Positions 34,201-41,253 are shown, numbered from the stretch's first letter. The stretch is DNA of 42,838 bases from Candidatus Butyricicoccus stercorigallinarum (GCA_019112985.1 DXIG01000019.1:1-42838), one strand, 5' to 3'. Notes: a model not told the origin generated them from the letters alone. Made by a program: numbers and translations.

Positions 34201-34303
34201 CGCGCCGCGCCGCAAGCGCCCGAAAGACGGCGGCAATCCACGCCGCGCACTGCAAATGATCGGATTGCACGCGGTAATCGGACGCGCGCAGAGCTTTTCC
34301 CAT
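34190..34303 (-). CDS. Possible 37-residue leader peptide upstream of the recombinase
   Basis: Small frame beginning MGKALRASDYRVQSDH and ending ALAARRDGA. It has a strong ribosome site, GGAGGG seven bases before its ATG, whereas the recombinase has none. Its stop overlaps the recombinase start (ATGGCGCATAA), so ribosomes ending here could restart on the recombinase. It may be only a coupling leader, or a small accessory protein such as a directionality factor. There is no homology I can recognise. Confidence 0.45.
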   Translation of the reverse strand: MGKALRASDYRVQSDHLQCAAWIAAVFRALAARRDGA

Positions 34304-34342
34304 ATGGCATCCCTCCTACCCGCTGTTATATGCAAATCACCG

Positions 34343-34371
34343 TTGCGTTTTGCCGCAAAACCGCCTACAAT
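34343..34371 (+). promoter_or_regulatory. NUDIX promoter with an internal dyad
   Basis: TTGCGT (34343-34348), 17-base spacer, TACAAT (34366-34371). An inverted repeat GTTTTG-CCG-CAAAAC (34347-34361) covers the end of the -35 and the spacer and could be a repressor site. Confidence 0.6.
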
Positions 34372-34397
34372 AACTTTGAGAGGAGGGAGATTCTCCC

Positions 34398-34874
34398 ATG
34401 AGAAACACCACGCTGTGCTACATCGAGCACAACGGCAGCTATCTGATGCTGCACCGCACCAAAAAGGAAAACGACCAGAGCCACGACAAATGGCTGGGCA
34501 TCGGCGGAAAATTCGAGGACAAGGAGAGCCCCGAGGAATGTATTCTGCGCGAAACGCGCGAGGAGACCGGCCTGACGCTGACCCGCTACCGCTACCGCGG
34601 CATCGTCACCTTTGTCTCCGACGTCTGGGAGACCGAATACATGCACCTGTTCACAGCGGACGGCTTCACGGGCATGCTGACCGACTGCGACGAGGGCGAG
34701 TGCCGCTGGATTTCCCGCGAGACGCTGCTGTCGCTGCCCATGTGGGAGGGCGACCGCATCTTTCTCAACCTGCTGTTTGACCCGGAGCAGCCGTTTTTCT
34801 CGCTCAAGCTGGAATATCAGGGCGATGCGCTTGTGTATGCCGCCAAGGACGGCGTGCCGCTGCCGCTGGACTGA
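34398..34874 (+). CDS. NUDIX hydrolase, MutT/8-oxo-dGTPase type
   Basis: Hydrolyses a nucleoside diphosphate linked to another moiety, plausibly oxidised nucleotides. The product has 158 residues, starting MRNTTLCYIEHNGSYLML. The NUDIX box occupies residues 37-59 and matches GX5EX7REUXEEXGU (GKFEDKE...RETREETGL). The ribosome site is GAGAGGAGG. It lies wholly within the recombinase element, divergent from the recombinase, and ends 24 bases before the attachment core. Similar proteins are ordinary chromosomal genes in clostridia, so the cargo may have been captured. Part of its antisense strand is an open continuation of the interrupted gene's 5' half. Confidence 0.92.
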   Translation: MRNTTLCYIEHNGSYLMLHRTKKENDQSHDKWLGIGGKFEDKESPEECILRETREETGLTLTRYRYRGIVTFVSDVWETEYMHLFTADGFTGMLTDCDEGECRWISRETLLSLPMWEGDRIFLNLLFDPEQPFFSLKLEYQGDALVYAAKDGVPLPLD

Positions 34875-34898
34875 CGCAGTTCCGAAGCCTGCGGCACC

Positions 34899-34904
34899 GG
34901 TCTC
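34899..34904 (-). repeat. Direct-repeat core at the element's 5'-half junction (attL-like)
   Basis: GAGACC on the minus strand, in frame as Glu-Thr, within GGTC-GA-GACC. Matches the copy at 32982-32987. Confidence 0.8.
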
Positions 34905-35354
34905 GACCACTGCCTCCGGCTTGTTCGCCTTCTCCATCGTCTGCGCGTCAGGACAGCCGCCCTGCGAGGAGAAAATGCGCGCCGTGCCCTCGCTGCCGTA
35001 CAAAATCGCGCGCTTGTCGTAATAGGCAAGGCCGCACAGCTCCTGCGCGCAGCCGCAGCCTGTGCTGACCTCTGCGAAGATTTTGTAAAAATAGCGCACA
35101 TCGACGCTGAAAAAGCCCCGGTTGAAGTCCACCGGCTGCACGTCGATGTCCACCCACAGCAGCTCCGCGCGGCGCGGCTTGATGCTCGTGGAGCGCTCCA
35201 GCAGCTCCTGGGAGCAGCGCGTCAGGTAGACGCGCAGATCGCGGATGCACTCCTTCGAGCGGCACGAATCGAAGATCTTTTTCGCGTGTATGCAAACCGC
35301 CTCGCGAATCTGCGTGTCGCCGCATACGGGACCGGGCGTTACTCGTTCACTCAT
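34899..35354 (-). CDS. 5' half of a cysteine-rich gene interrupted by a recombinase element
   Basis: Encodes the first 152 residues of a protein completed at 32565-32987. It begins MSERVTPGPVCGDTQIREAV, then CIHAKKIFDSCRSKECIRDL, LLWVDIDVQPVDFNRGFFSV, FYKIFAEVSTGCGCAQELCG and FGSEGTARIFSS-like segments, and reaches KPEAVVET at the junction. ATG 35354 has GGAGGGAG. Without excision the frame runs on through the antisense of NUDIX to 34365, giving a nonsense tail. Joined with the 3' half at GAGACC the protein would have 290 residues reading AVVE-T-LDPLLLSAK. Function unknown; a sporulation role is suspected from family memory and a possible late-sporulation promoter. Confidence 0.85.
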
Positions 35355-35384
35355 AGCTTCTCCCTCCATGTTGAGATTCTGAAC

Positions 35385-35411
35385 CATACTATGCCGTCGG
35401 GAAAGAAAGGT
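35385..35411 (-). promoter_or_regulatory. Possible sigma-K-like promoter of the interrupted gene
   Basis: On the minus strand AC (35411-35410), 16-base spacer, CATAGTATG (35393-35385), close to the sigma-K pattern AC-N16/17-CATANNNTA with one -10 mismatch. Short motifs of this type arise by chance, so this is tentative. Confidence 0.3.
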
Positions 35412-35942
35412 GTTTTTCCCGCGCCGCCGCCCGAGGAGGTGGACATTATCACCGCACAAGACTATCAGGCCTGGACACAGCCGCTGCGCCGGCGGCCGCG
35501 CCTGCTGCGCGCCATGCTGCTGCTCAACCGCGCGCTGCCGCTGCTGCTGTACGCGCTCTACCCGCTGCTGCTGCTTTTTCTGTGGCTGTCGCACGACGGC
35601 CGGTTCGCGCGCGTGCTGCTCACGCCGGGCATCTCCTTTGTCCTGCTCTCGATGTTCCGCGACCGCTTCAACGCGCCGCGCCCCTACGAAGCGCTCGACA
35701 TCGACCCGCTGATCCACAAAAGCACCCGCGGGCACTCGTTCCCCAGCCGCCACGTGTTTTCCGTCTCCGTCATCGCGTGCGCGTTCTGGTACATCGTCCC
35801 GCCGCTCGGCGCCGCGCTGATGCTGTGCGCCGTTCTGACGGCCGTCATCCGCGTGCTCGGCGGCGTGCATTTTCCGTGCGACGTGCTCGCGGGGCTTGCC
35901 ATCGGCGTGCTCGCCGGTTTGGCCGGCTTTGTGCTGCTGTAA
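35391..35942 (+). CDS. PAP2-family membrane phosphatase
   Basis: Lipid or undecaprenyl-pyrophosphate-type phosphatase of about 183 residues with four to five membrane helices. All three PAP2 motifs are visible: R-x6-RP in RDRFNAPRP, PSRH in GHSFPSRHVFS, and R-x5-H-x3-D in RVLGGVHFPCD. The start is uncertain: ATG 35391 has only a weak ribosome site and lies in the promoter region of the divergent gene; GTG 35439 is another possibility. The metallophosphatase gene follows 14 bases later. Confidence 0.88.
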   Translation: MPSGKKGVFPAPPPEEVDIITAQDYQAWTQPLRRRPRLLRAMLLLNRALPLLLYALYPLLLLFLWLSHDGRFARVLLTPGISFVLLSMFRDRFNAPRPYEALDIDPLIHKSTRGHSFPSRHVFSVSVIACAFWYIVPPLGAALMLCAVLTAVIRVLGGVHFPCDVLAGLAIGVLAGLAGFVLL

Positions 35943-35956
35943 AGGAGGGGAACGCG

Positions 35957-36601
35957 ATGGCGACCTACGTGCTTTCCGACCTGCACGGCGACTGGATTCA
36001 TTTCCGTCTGATGCTGCTCAAAATCCGCTTTTCGCGGGCGGATCACCTGTACATCCTCGGCGATGTCGTCGACCGCGGCCCTCACGGCATCCGGCTGCTG
36101 CAATTCATCCGCCAGCAGGAAAACATGACCCTGCTCCTGGGCAACCACGACCTGATGCTGCTGCAATCGCTCCCGCACTTCGACGACCCGGACGGCGCGG
36201 CGTGGTTCGATCCGCAGACCTATGCCGAGCTGCGCCGTCTGTCCGCACCGGAGCGCGCGCAGCTGGCGCGCGATCTGGCCGCGCTGCCGCTGTATCTGAC
36301 GGTGTCCGCGGGCGGACAGGAGTATTTTCTCGTGCACGCCAGCCCCGCGCCGCCGGGCGTCTCCGGCATGGACGCGGTGGAGTACTATCTCTGGCATCGC
36401 GTCTCCCCCGGCGACGTGTTTGACGTCCCGGTCATCGCCGGGCACACGCCCACCGCCTACTATCAGCAAACGGTTCCGCTGCGCATCTGGCGAAACGGCA
36501 ACTACACGGACATCGACTGCGGCACGGCGTTTCGCGCGGCTGTGCCCGGCGCCTGCCTCGCCTGCCTGCGCCTGGACGACAACAAAGAATTTTATGTATG
36601 A
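35957..36601 (+). CDS. Calcineurin-like metallophosphatase (PPP family)
   Basis: Cytoplasmic phosphoesterase of 214 residues with two-metal motifs in order: SDLHGD (residues 7-12), LGDVVDRGPHG, LGNHDLM, VHASP and GHTP. The GDxVDRG/GNHD spacing marks the PPP-type, including PrpE-like dinucleoside tetraphosphatases and protein phosphatases. ATG 35957 has AAAGGAGGGG. It probably forms an operon with the PAP2 gene. Substrate cannot be told from sequence. Confidence 0.88.
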   Translation: MATYVLSDLHGDWIHFRLMLLKIRFSRADHLYILGDVVDRGPHGIRLLQFIRQQENMTLLLGNHDLMLLQSLPHFDDPDGAAWFDPQTYAELRRLSAPERAQLARDLAALPLYLTVSAGGQEYFLVHASPAPPGVSGMDAVEYYLWHRVSPGDVFDVPVIAGHTPTAYYQQTVPLRIWRNGNYTDIDCGTAFRAAVPGACLACLRLDDNKEFYV

Positions 36602-36618
36602 CATGGCAATGCCGCGCG

Positions 36619-36659
36619 ATCTGTGGTAGAATAACCATGCCACATCGGTGACGGATGTG
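36619..36659 (+). promoter_or_regulatory. Likely aroD promoter and leader hairpin
   Basis: Extended -10 TGGTAGAAT ends at 36632 without a clear -35. A small inverted repeat CACATC/GATGTG (36641-36659) follows in the leader. Confidence 0.4.
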
Positions 36660-36685
36660 ATTACCATAGAGGAGAGAAGCATCGT

Positions 36686-37441
36686 ATGAAAGAAGTTTGC
36701 ATCAAGGGCTGTTCCATCGGAACCGGCCTGCCGAAAATCTGCGTTCCGATTGTCGCGCACACCATGCGCGAGCTGTTTGCCCAGGCGCGCGCCACGAACA
36801 ACAAGACGTTTGACATCGTCGAATGGCGCGTGGACTGGTTTGAAGGGTTTGACGACCCGGAGATGGTGCGCCGCGCCGCGCGCGTTCTGCGCGGCATTTT
36901 GGACGAAAAGCCCATCCTGTTCACATTCCGCAGCAAAAAAGAGGGCGGCGAGGCCGAGGTCGATCCGGCATACTATGTCGAGCTGAACCGCATCGCCGCC
37001 GCGGAAGGCCTGGCCGACATGATCGACGTCGAGCTGTTTTCCGGCGACGCGGTCGTCCGCCAGATTGTGGAGCACGCGCACGCCGCCGGCGTCCCGGTCA
37101 TCGTCTCCAGCCACGACTTTGAACAGACGCCGCCGCACGACGAGCTGGTCGCGCGCCTGCGCCGCGCGGAGCAGCTGGGCGGCGATATCCTCAAAATCGC
37201 CGTCATGCCGCGCGACAGCCGCGACGTCCTCAATCTGCTGGGCGCGACCGAAGAGGTCTCGCGCACCAGCGAGCACCCGGTGGTGTCCATGTCCATGGGA
37301 CAGCTGGGCATCATCAGCCGCCTGAGCGGTGAAATCTTCGGCAGCGCGATGACGTTCGGCACCATCGGTTACGCCTCCGCGCCCGGACAGATCGGCATCG
37401 AGCCGCTGCGCGCGGTGCTGGAGCTGCTGCATCAGAAATAA
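36686..37441 (+). CDS. aroD: 3-dehydroquinate dehydratase, type I
   Basis: Third step of the shikimate pathway, dehydrating 3-dehydroquinate through a Schiff base. The product has 251 residues. Catalytic residues line up even by number with the enteric enzyme: E46 and R48 in VEWRVD, H143 in SSHDF and Schiff-base lysine K170 in DILKIAVMP. The C-terminal SMGQLGIISRLSGEIFGSA is also typical. AGAGGAGAG precedes the ATG. A terminator follows immediately; no other aromatic pathway genes are in view. Confidence 0.97.
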   Translation: MKEVCIKGCSIGTGLPKICVPIVAHTMRELFAQARATNNKTFDIVEWRVDWFEGFDDPEMVRRAARVLRGILDEKPILFTFRSKKEGGEAEVDPAYYVELNRIAAAEGLADMIDVELFSGDAVVRQIVEHAHAAGVPVIVSSHDFEQTPPHDELVARLRRAEQLGGDILKIAVMPRDSRDVLNLLGATEEVSRTSEHPVVSMSMGQLGIISRLSGEIFGSAMTFGTIGYASAPGQIGIEPLRAVLELLHQK

Positions 37442-37471
37442 TCCGCGCGCCCGCCGGGCGCACGGCAAACA

Positions 37472-37510
37472 ACCGCCGGTCTGCGACGACGTCAGACCGG
37501 TGGTTTTCTA
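37472..37510 (+). terminator. Intrinsic terminator of aroD
   Basis: Twelve-bp stem with one G-T pair (37472-37483 with 37493-37504) followed by TTTTCTATT. It overlaps the last codons of the convergent trxB-like gene. Confidence 0.82.
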
Positions 37511-38415
37511 TTCTCCTGCAAATAGCGCTCGACGGAGGCGACACAGCAGGCGCCGTCCGCCGCCGCGGTCACGGCCTGCCGCAGGCGCTTGCTCCGGATA
37601 TCGCCCGCCGCAAACAGGCCGGGAACGCCGGTCGCCCCGTCTTCCCCCGCCGCCAGATATCCCGCCGCGTCGCGCGCGGCCTCCGGCGGCAGCCAGCCGG
37701 TGTGCGGCACCGCGCCAATCGCCACAAACACGCCGTCCACGGCGAGCGCGCGCGTCTCGCCCCGCGTCTGCACCGTGCAGCCGGTGACCGCGTCCGCGCC
37801 GTAAATGTCCCGCACGACCGTGTCCCACAAAACAGTCACATTTTGCCTCGTGCGCAGCAGCGCCTGCCGCCGCCGGTTGGCGCGCAGGGTGTCGCGCCGG
37901 TGTACCAGATAGACGCGCGCCGCCAGGTCGGACAGAAATAGGGCGTCGTCCACGGCGGTATCGCCCCCGCCGACGACGGCGACGGTTTTTCCGCGAAAGA
38001 ATGCGCCGTCGCAGGTCGCGCAATACGACACGCCGCGCCCGATATATGCCGTTTCCCCCGGCACCTCCAGCCTGCGCCGCTGTGTGCCGGTCGCGGCGAT
38101 GACCGCCCGCGCCCGATATCGCACGCCATCCGCACACTGCACCTCCCAATCCACGCCCGCGCGCGCAACGCGCACGGCTTCCGCCGTCTCAAACACACTG
38201 CCCAGCGCCTCCGCATGCCGCCGCATGGCCTGCGTCAGCGCGAACCCGGAGATGCGCGCAAAGCCGGGATAATTGTCCACCTGCACAGCCTCCGCCAGCT
38301 GTCCGCCGCCCACGCCGTCGCGCTCGAGCGTGCGCGCCTCCAGCGCCGCCCGCTGGGCGTAAATGGAGGCGCTCAGCCCGGCGGCGCCCGCCCCGATGAT
38401 GACCAGATCCAACAA
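37492..38415 (-). CDS. Thioredoxin reductase-like flavoprotein
   Basis: FAD/NAD(P)H disulfide reductase of 307 residues. The FAD-binding site is GAGAAGLSA, the redox pair is C132/C135 in CATC, the NAD(P)H site is VVGGGDTAVDDA, and GVPGLFAAGDIR closes the FAD site. Unlike typical TrxB it has HRRDTLRANRR, the dinucleotide-contacting segment, consistent with NADPH. Start is TTG 38415 with GGAG five bases before it; there is no ATG near. It stands alone between terminators, without thioredoxin beside it. Confidence 0.92.
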   Translation of the reverse strand: MLDLVIIGAGAAGLSASIYAQRAALEARTLERDGVGGGQLAEAVQVDNYPGFARISGFALTQAMRRHAEALGSVFETAEAVRVARAGVDWEVQCADGVRYRARAVIAATGTQRRRLEVPGETAYIGRGVSYCATCDGAFFRGKTVAVVGGGDTAVDDALFLSDLAARVYLVHRRDTLRANRRRQALLRTRQNVTVLWDTVVRDIYGADAVTGCTVQTRGETRALAVDGVFVAIGAVPHTGWLPPEAARDAAGYLAAGEDGATGVPGLFAAGDIRSKRLRQAVTAAADGACCVASVERYLQENRKPPV

Positions 38416-38420
38416 TACCG

Positions 38421-38429
38421 CTCCACTCC
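38421..38429 (-). promoter_or_regulatory. Ribosome binding site deciding the TTG start of the trxB-like gene
   Basis: GGAGTGGAG on the minus strand, five bases before TTG 38415. Confidence 0.6.
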
Positions 38430-38480
38430 GTTTCTGTTCGGAATGCCGTTAGTATGCCGGGTGCGCGGCGGATTTATGCA

Positions 38481-38548
38481 AAAAAATCCCGCCTCCGGGC
38501 GGAGACGGGGCAGCAAAAACCGGCACAGCCTTGCGGTCGTGCCGGTTT
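38481..38548 (-). terminator. Tandem intrinsic terminators of pyk
   Basis: First hairpin: 38517-38526 with 38539-38548, followed on the minus strand by TTTTTGC. Second: 38488-38496 with 38501-38509 (one mismatch), followed by seven T residues. Together they give strong termination. Confidence 0.88.
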
Positions 38549-38565
38549 GTCCGTGATGCAACGAA

Positions 38566-39990
38566 TTATTTGCCGGTGACAACCTGAACCTTAATCATGT
38601 TGGTCGTGCCGGAGACGCCCAGCGGGACGCCGGAGGTGATGACGGCGATATCGCCCTCGTTCATCATGCCCTGATCTCTGGTGGTGTCCAGCGCATAGTT
38701 GAACAGATCGAAGACGTCCTGACGCTCCTCGATGAGAACCGGGCTGACGCCCCATACCAGATTGAGCTGATGGGCGACCGTCTCGGACGGCGTGCAGCCG
38801 ATGATGTCACAGCCCGGGCGATAGCGTGCGATCATGCGCGCCGCGCGGCCGGACTTGGTTACGGTGACAATCGCGCGCGCGTTAAGGTCGTGCGCCGTCG
38901 TACAGGTCGCGTGACAGATCGCGTCCGTGATGTCCGGATTGGCCTTTCTGTCGCGGACGAAAAAGCGCTTGCGGTAGTCGATGTCCTGCTCCGTGCGCTC
39001 CGCGATGCGGACCATCATCGTCAGCGCCTCCACCGGATACAGGCCGGCGGCCGTCTCGCCGGACAGCATGATCGCGCCGGTGCCGTCGTAGATGGCGTTT
39101 GCGACGTCGGTGACCTCCGCACGGGTCGGGCGCGGGTTCTTCATCATGGAATCGAGCATCTGCGTCGCGGTGATAACCTGCTTGCCCGCCAGAATGACCT
39201 TCTTGATGAGCAGCTTCTGGATGGACGGAACGTCCTCCTCCGGAATTTCGACGCCCATGTCGCCGCGGGCGATCATGATGCCGTCCGCCAGCGCAATGAT
39301 GCCGTCGATGTTCTCGACGCCCTGCTGGTTTTCGATCTTTGCGATGATGCTGATCTCCTCGCCGCCGTTCTCATCCAGCAGCAGGCGCAGCTGCTGTACG
39401 TCGTCCGGCGTGCGGACGAACGAGGCCGCGATGAAGTCGACGCCCTGCTCGATGCCGAACTTGATGTCGTCCTTGTCGCGCTCGCTCAGGTACGGGATGG
39501 ACAGATGCACGTCCGGCACGTTGATGCCCTTGTGGTTGGAAACTGCGCCGTCGTTGAGCACGCGGCACAGGATGTCCTGCTCCTGCGTCTGCTCGACGCG
39601 CAGCTCGATCAGGCCGTCGTCGATCAGAATGCTCGTGCCCGCCTGCACGTCCTGATACAGATCGGGATAGGTGATCTGAATCTTCTCCGGCGTGCCCAGG
39701 CAGGGACGCGGAGTCAGGCGGAGGATTTCGCCCTTCTTCAGAAAGATCTTGCCGTCCTTCATATCTCCCGTGCGGATTTCCGGACCCTTGGTGTCCAGCA
39801 AAATGGCGATCGGAAGTCCAAGCTCTTCGCGGACGGCCTTCATGCGGTCCATGCGCTGCTTGTGCTCCTCATGCGAGCCATGCGAAAAATTGAAGCGCGC
39901 GACGTTCATGCCCGCGCGCGCCATGCGGCGCAGCACAGAAATGTCGTCGGTAGACGGACCCATCGTACAAATAATCTTCGTTTTTCTCAT
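38566..39990 (-). CDS. pyk: Pyruvate kinase
   Basis: Transfers phosphate from phosphoenolpyruvate to ADP at the end of glycolysis. The product has 474 residues: MRKTKIICTMGPS at the start, FNFSHGSHEEH, LLDTKGPEIRTG, the catalytic lysine and metal region IIAKIENQQGVENID, then ARGDMGVEIP and ATQMLDSM. It ends at the normal C-terminal domain and lacks the PEP-utiliser extension of Bacillus enzymes. ATG 39990 has GAGGTATTTTGGTT. A near-perfect promoter and a structured 147-base leader lie upstream. Confidence 0.98.
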   Translation of the reverse strand: MRKTKIICTMGPSTDDISVLRRMARAGMNVARFNFSHGSHEEHKQRMDRMKAVREELGLPIAILLDTKGPEIRTGDMKDGKIFLKKGEILRLTPRPCLGTPEKIQITYPDLYQDVQAGTSILIDDGLIELRVEQTQEQDILCRVLNDGAVSNHKGINVPDVHLSIPYLSERDKDDIKFGIEQGVDFIAASFVRTPDDVQQLRLLLDENGGEEISIIAKIENQQGVENIDGIIALADGIMIARGDMGVEIPEEDVPSIQKLLIKKVILAGKQVITATQMLDSMMKNPRPTRAEVTDVANAIYDGTGAIMLSGETAAGLYPVEALTMMVRIAERTEQDIDYRKRFFVRDRKANPDITDAICHATCTTAHDLNARAIVTVTKSGRAARMIARYRPGCDIIGCTPSETVAHQLNLVWGVSPVLIEERQDVFDLFNYALDTTRDQGMMNEGDIAVITSGVPLGVSGTTNMIKVQVVTGK

Positions 39991-40032
39991 AACCAAAATA
40001 CCTCACAAAAAAACACCCTACAAAAATACCCC

Positions 40033-40138
40033 AGGACATGGATGCAAAGAAGCCCTGCCGCGCTGCGCTTTCGCGCCGCGCGGGCCGGCCGCGCGGTTTT
40101 CGCCGGTTCGCCGGGAGCAAAATATGCCCAGATGTCCT
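40033..40138 (-). ncRNA. Structured 5' leader of pyk
   Basis: The predicted RNA 5' end AGGACAT (40138-40132) pairs with ATGTCCT (40039-40033), enclosing a very GC-rich stretch with CCGCGCG/CGCGCGG and other hairpins. T-rich sequence follows the closing helix. No known riboswitch class is recognised. Confidence 0.4.
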
Positions 40139-40143
40139 ACAAA

Positions 40144-40172
40144 AATTATACCATATTGCACAAAATTCGTCA
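40144..40172 (-). promoter_or_regulatory. Sigma-A promoter of pyk
   Basis: TTGACG (40172-40167), exactly 17 bases, TATAAT (40149-40144) on the minus strand. Confidence 0.88.
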
Positions 40173-40275
40173 ATTGGTTTTATGCACGATTAACAAGTTC
40201 TTTACATTTTGAAGAAATCTATGTATCCCCGCCCATAATTTGTCCCATTCCCCGCGTTTTATGCCGCTCCGTGGA

Positions 40276-40343
40276 AGAAAAATGCCCGGATTGCGCAGGC
40301 GCTTCTCCGGGCACGGTATACAGAAAAACGGCGTCTCACGCCG
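40276..40343 (-). terminator. Tandem terminators of the NagD-type HAD gene
   Basis: CGGCGT/ACGCCG (40329-40334 with 40338-40343) overlaps the stop codon and is followed by TTTTTCTG. Then 40283-40290 with 40306-40313, followed by ATTTTTCTTCC. Confidence 0.82.
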
Positions 40344-41115
40344 AGGGCGGGATTTCGCCGACGCCGGACAGCACAAGGCGCGGCCGGTACGGGAAGTTGT
40401 TGATGTCCTCCGGCGCGGTCACGCCGGACAGCACGAGCACGGTGTCCAGACCGGATTCGATGCCCGCGATCATGTCGGTGTCCATGCGGTCGCCGACCAT
40501 CGCGGCCTCCTCGGAATGCACGCCGAGCATGCGCAGGCCGGTGCGCATCATCAGCGGGTTGGGCTTTCCGACAAAATACGCCTTCTTGCCCGTCGCCCGC
40601 TCGATCGGCGCGATCAGCGCGCCGCAGCCGGGCACAATGCCGCTCTCGGTCGGGCCGGTGATGTCGGAATTGGTGCCGATCAGCTTGGCGCCCTTGTTCA
40701 CCAGACGGATGGCGCGGACGATGTTGTCATAGCTGAACGACTCCGGCTCTCCGATGACGACGTAATCCGGGTCCACCTCGTTGACCGTGATGCCCGCCGC
40801 AAACAGCGCGTTTTGCAGGCCGTGGTCTCCCACGACATAGGCGCTGCATCCGGGCGCCTGGTGGCTCAGAAAGCTGGCCGTCGCCAGTGCGCTTGTGTAA
40901 AAATGCGACTCATCCACCTCCAAGCCCATGCGCGCCAGCTTCTGCTGGAGCTCCTTCGGCGTGTAGTGGCTGGAGTTGGTCAGGAACAGAAAATGCTTCC
41001 CCTCCTTTTGCAGCCAGTCGACAAATTCGCGCACACCGGGGAGGATTTTGTTCCCGTGGTAGATCACACCGTCCATATCGCAGATAAATCCGGATTTGCT
41101 TCTCAAACGATCCAT
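40336..41115 (-). CDS. HAD phosphatase, NagD/glycerol-phosphatase type
   Basis: Class IIA HAD hydrolase of 259 residues. Motif I is CDMDGVIYHG, motif II is FLTNSSHYTP, the C2 cap domain lies between, the motif III lysine is in YFVGKPNPLMM, and motif IV is MVGDRMDTDM. Relatives dephosphorylate sugar phosphates, glycerol phosphate or nucleoside monophosphates, often in metabolite repair. ATG 41115 has AAGGAAAG. It is a single-gene unit between a promoter and its own terminators. Confidence 0.93.
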   Translation of the reverse strand: MDRLRSKSGFICDMDGVIYHGNKILPGVREFVDWLQKEGKHFLFLTNSSHYTPKELQQKLARMGLEVDESHFYTSALATASFLSHQAPGCSAYVVGDHGLQNALFAAGITVNEVDPDYVVIGEPESFSYDNIVRAIRLVNKGAKLIGTNSDITGPTESGIVPGCGALIAPIERATGKKAYFVGKPNPLMMRTGLRMLGVHSEEAAMVGDRMDTDMIAGIESGLDTVLVLSGVTAPEDINNFPYRPRLVLSGVGEIPPSA

Positions 41116-41173
41116 ACTTTCTTTCCTTCTTTCTGTCATCAGAATAGCCGTCGGGCGCGACGACCCTGTATTC

Positions 41174-41202
41174 AAGGTAGCAGACAGACGCGGACATGTC
41201 AA
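41174..41202 (-). promoter_or_regulatory. Promoter of the NagD-type HAD gene
   Basis: TTGACA (41202-41197), 17 bases, TACCTT (41179-41174). It overlaps the T-run of the preceding terminator. Confidence 0.55.
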
Positions 41203-41249
41203 ATAAAAATTCCCTCATATATCGCAATTCGCGCAAATATATGAGGGAA
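41201..41249 (-). terminator. Intrinsic terminator of the pho operon
   Basis: Twelve-bp stem (41210-41221 with 41238-41249), sixteen-base loop, followed on the minus strand by ATTTTTATTT. It starts five bases after the regulator's stop. Confidence 0.88.
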
Positions 41250-41253
41250 AGGT

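Larger units (their letters stand above)
32982..34898. mobile_element. 1,917-bp skin-like intervening element with serine recombinase
   Basis: The element runs between two GAGACC repeats and splits a cysteine-rich gene. It contains a serine recombinase, a divergent NUDIX gene and a possible 37-residue leader peptide, and almost nothing else: NUDIX ends 24 bases from one junction and the recombinase stop codon lies beyond the other. Its length is a multiple of three. Excision at GAGACC would rejoin the host gene in frame. The attP formed on the circle would carry GGCAC-N12-GTGCC. Base composition matches the host, which suggests long residence. No separate excisionase is recognised. Confidence 0.85.
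39991..40335. other. Gene-free region: pyk leader and HAD terminators
   Basis: No coding frame is supported. From left to right it contains the structured pyk leader (39991-40138), the pyk promoter (40144-40172), an AT-rich stretch with nothing recognised (40173-40275), and two terminators of the NagD-type gene (40276-40343). Confidence 0.75.

Noticed and set aside
34318..34334. Recombinase promoter with -10 TATAAC on the minus strand
   Set aside because: Transcription would begin at or after the ribosome site, and no -35 is present at the right distance.
34365..34898. Continuation of the interrupted gene's 5' half through the NUDIX antisense strand
   Set aside because: The sequence after the GAGACC core is only the antisense of a clear NUDIX gene. 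It looks like a nonsense tail caused by the insertion, not a real C-terminus.
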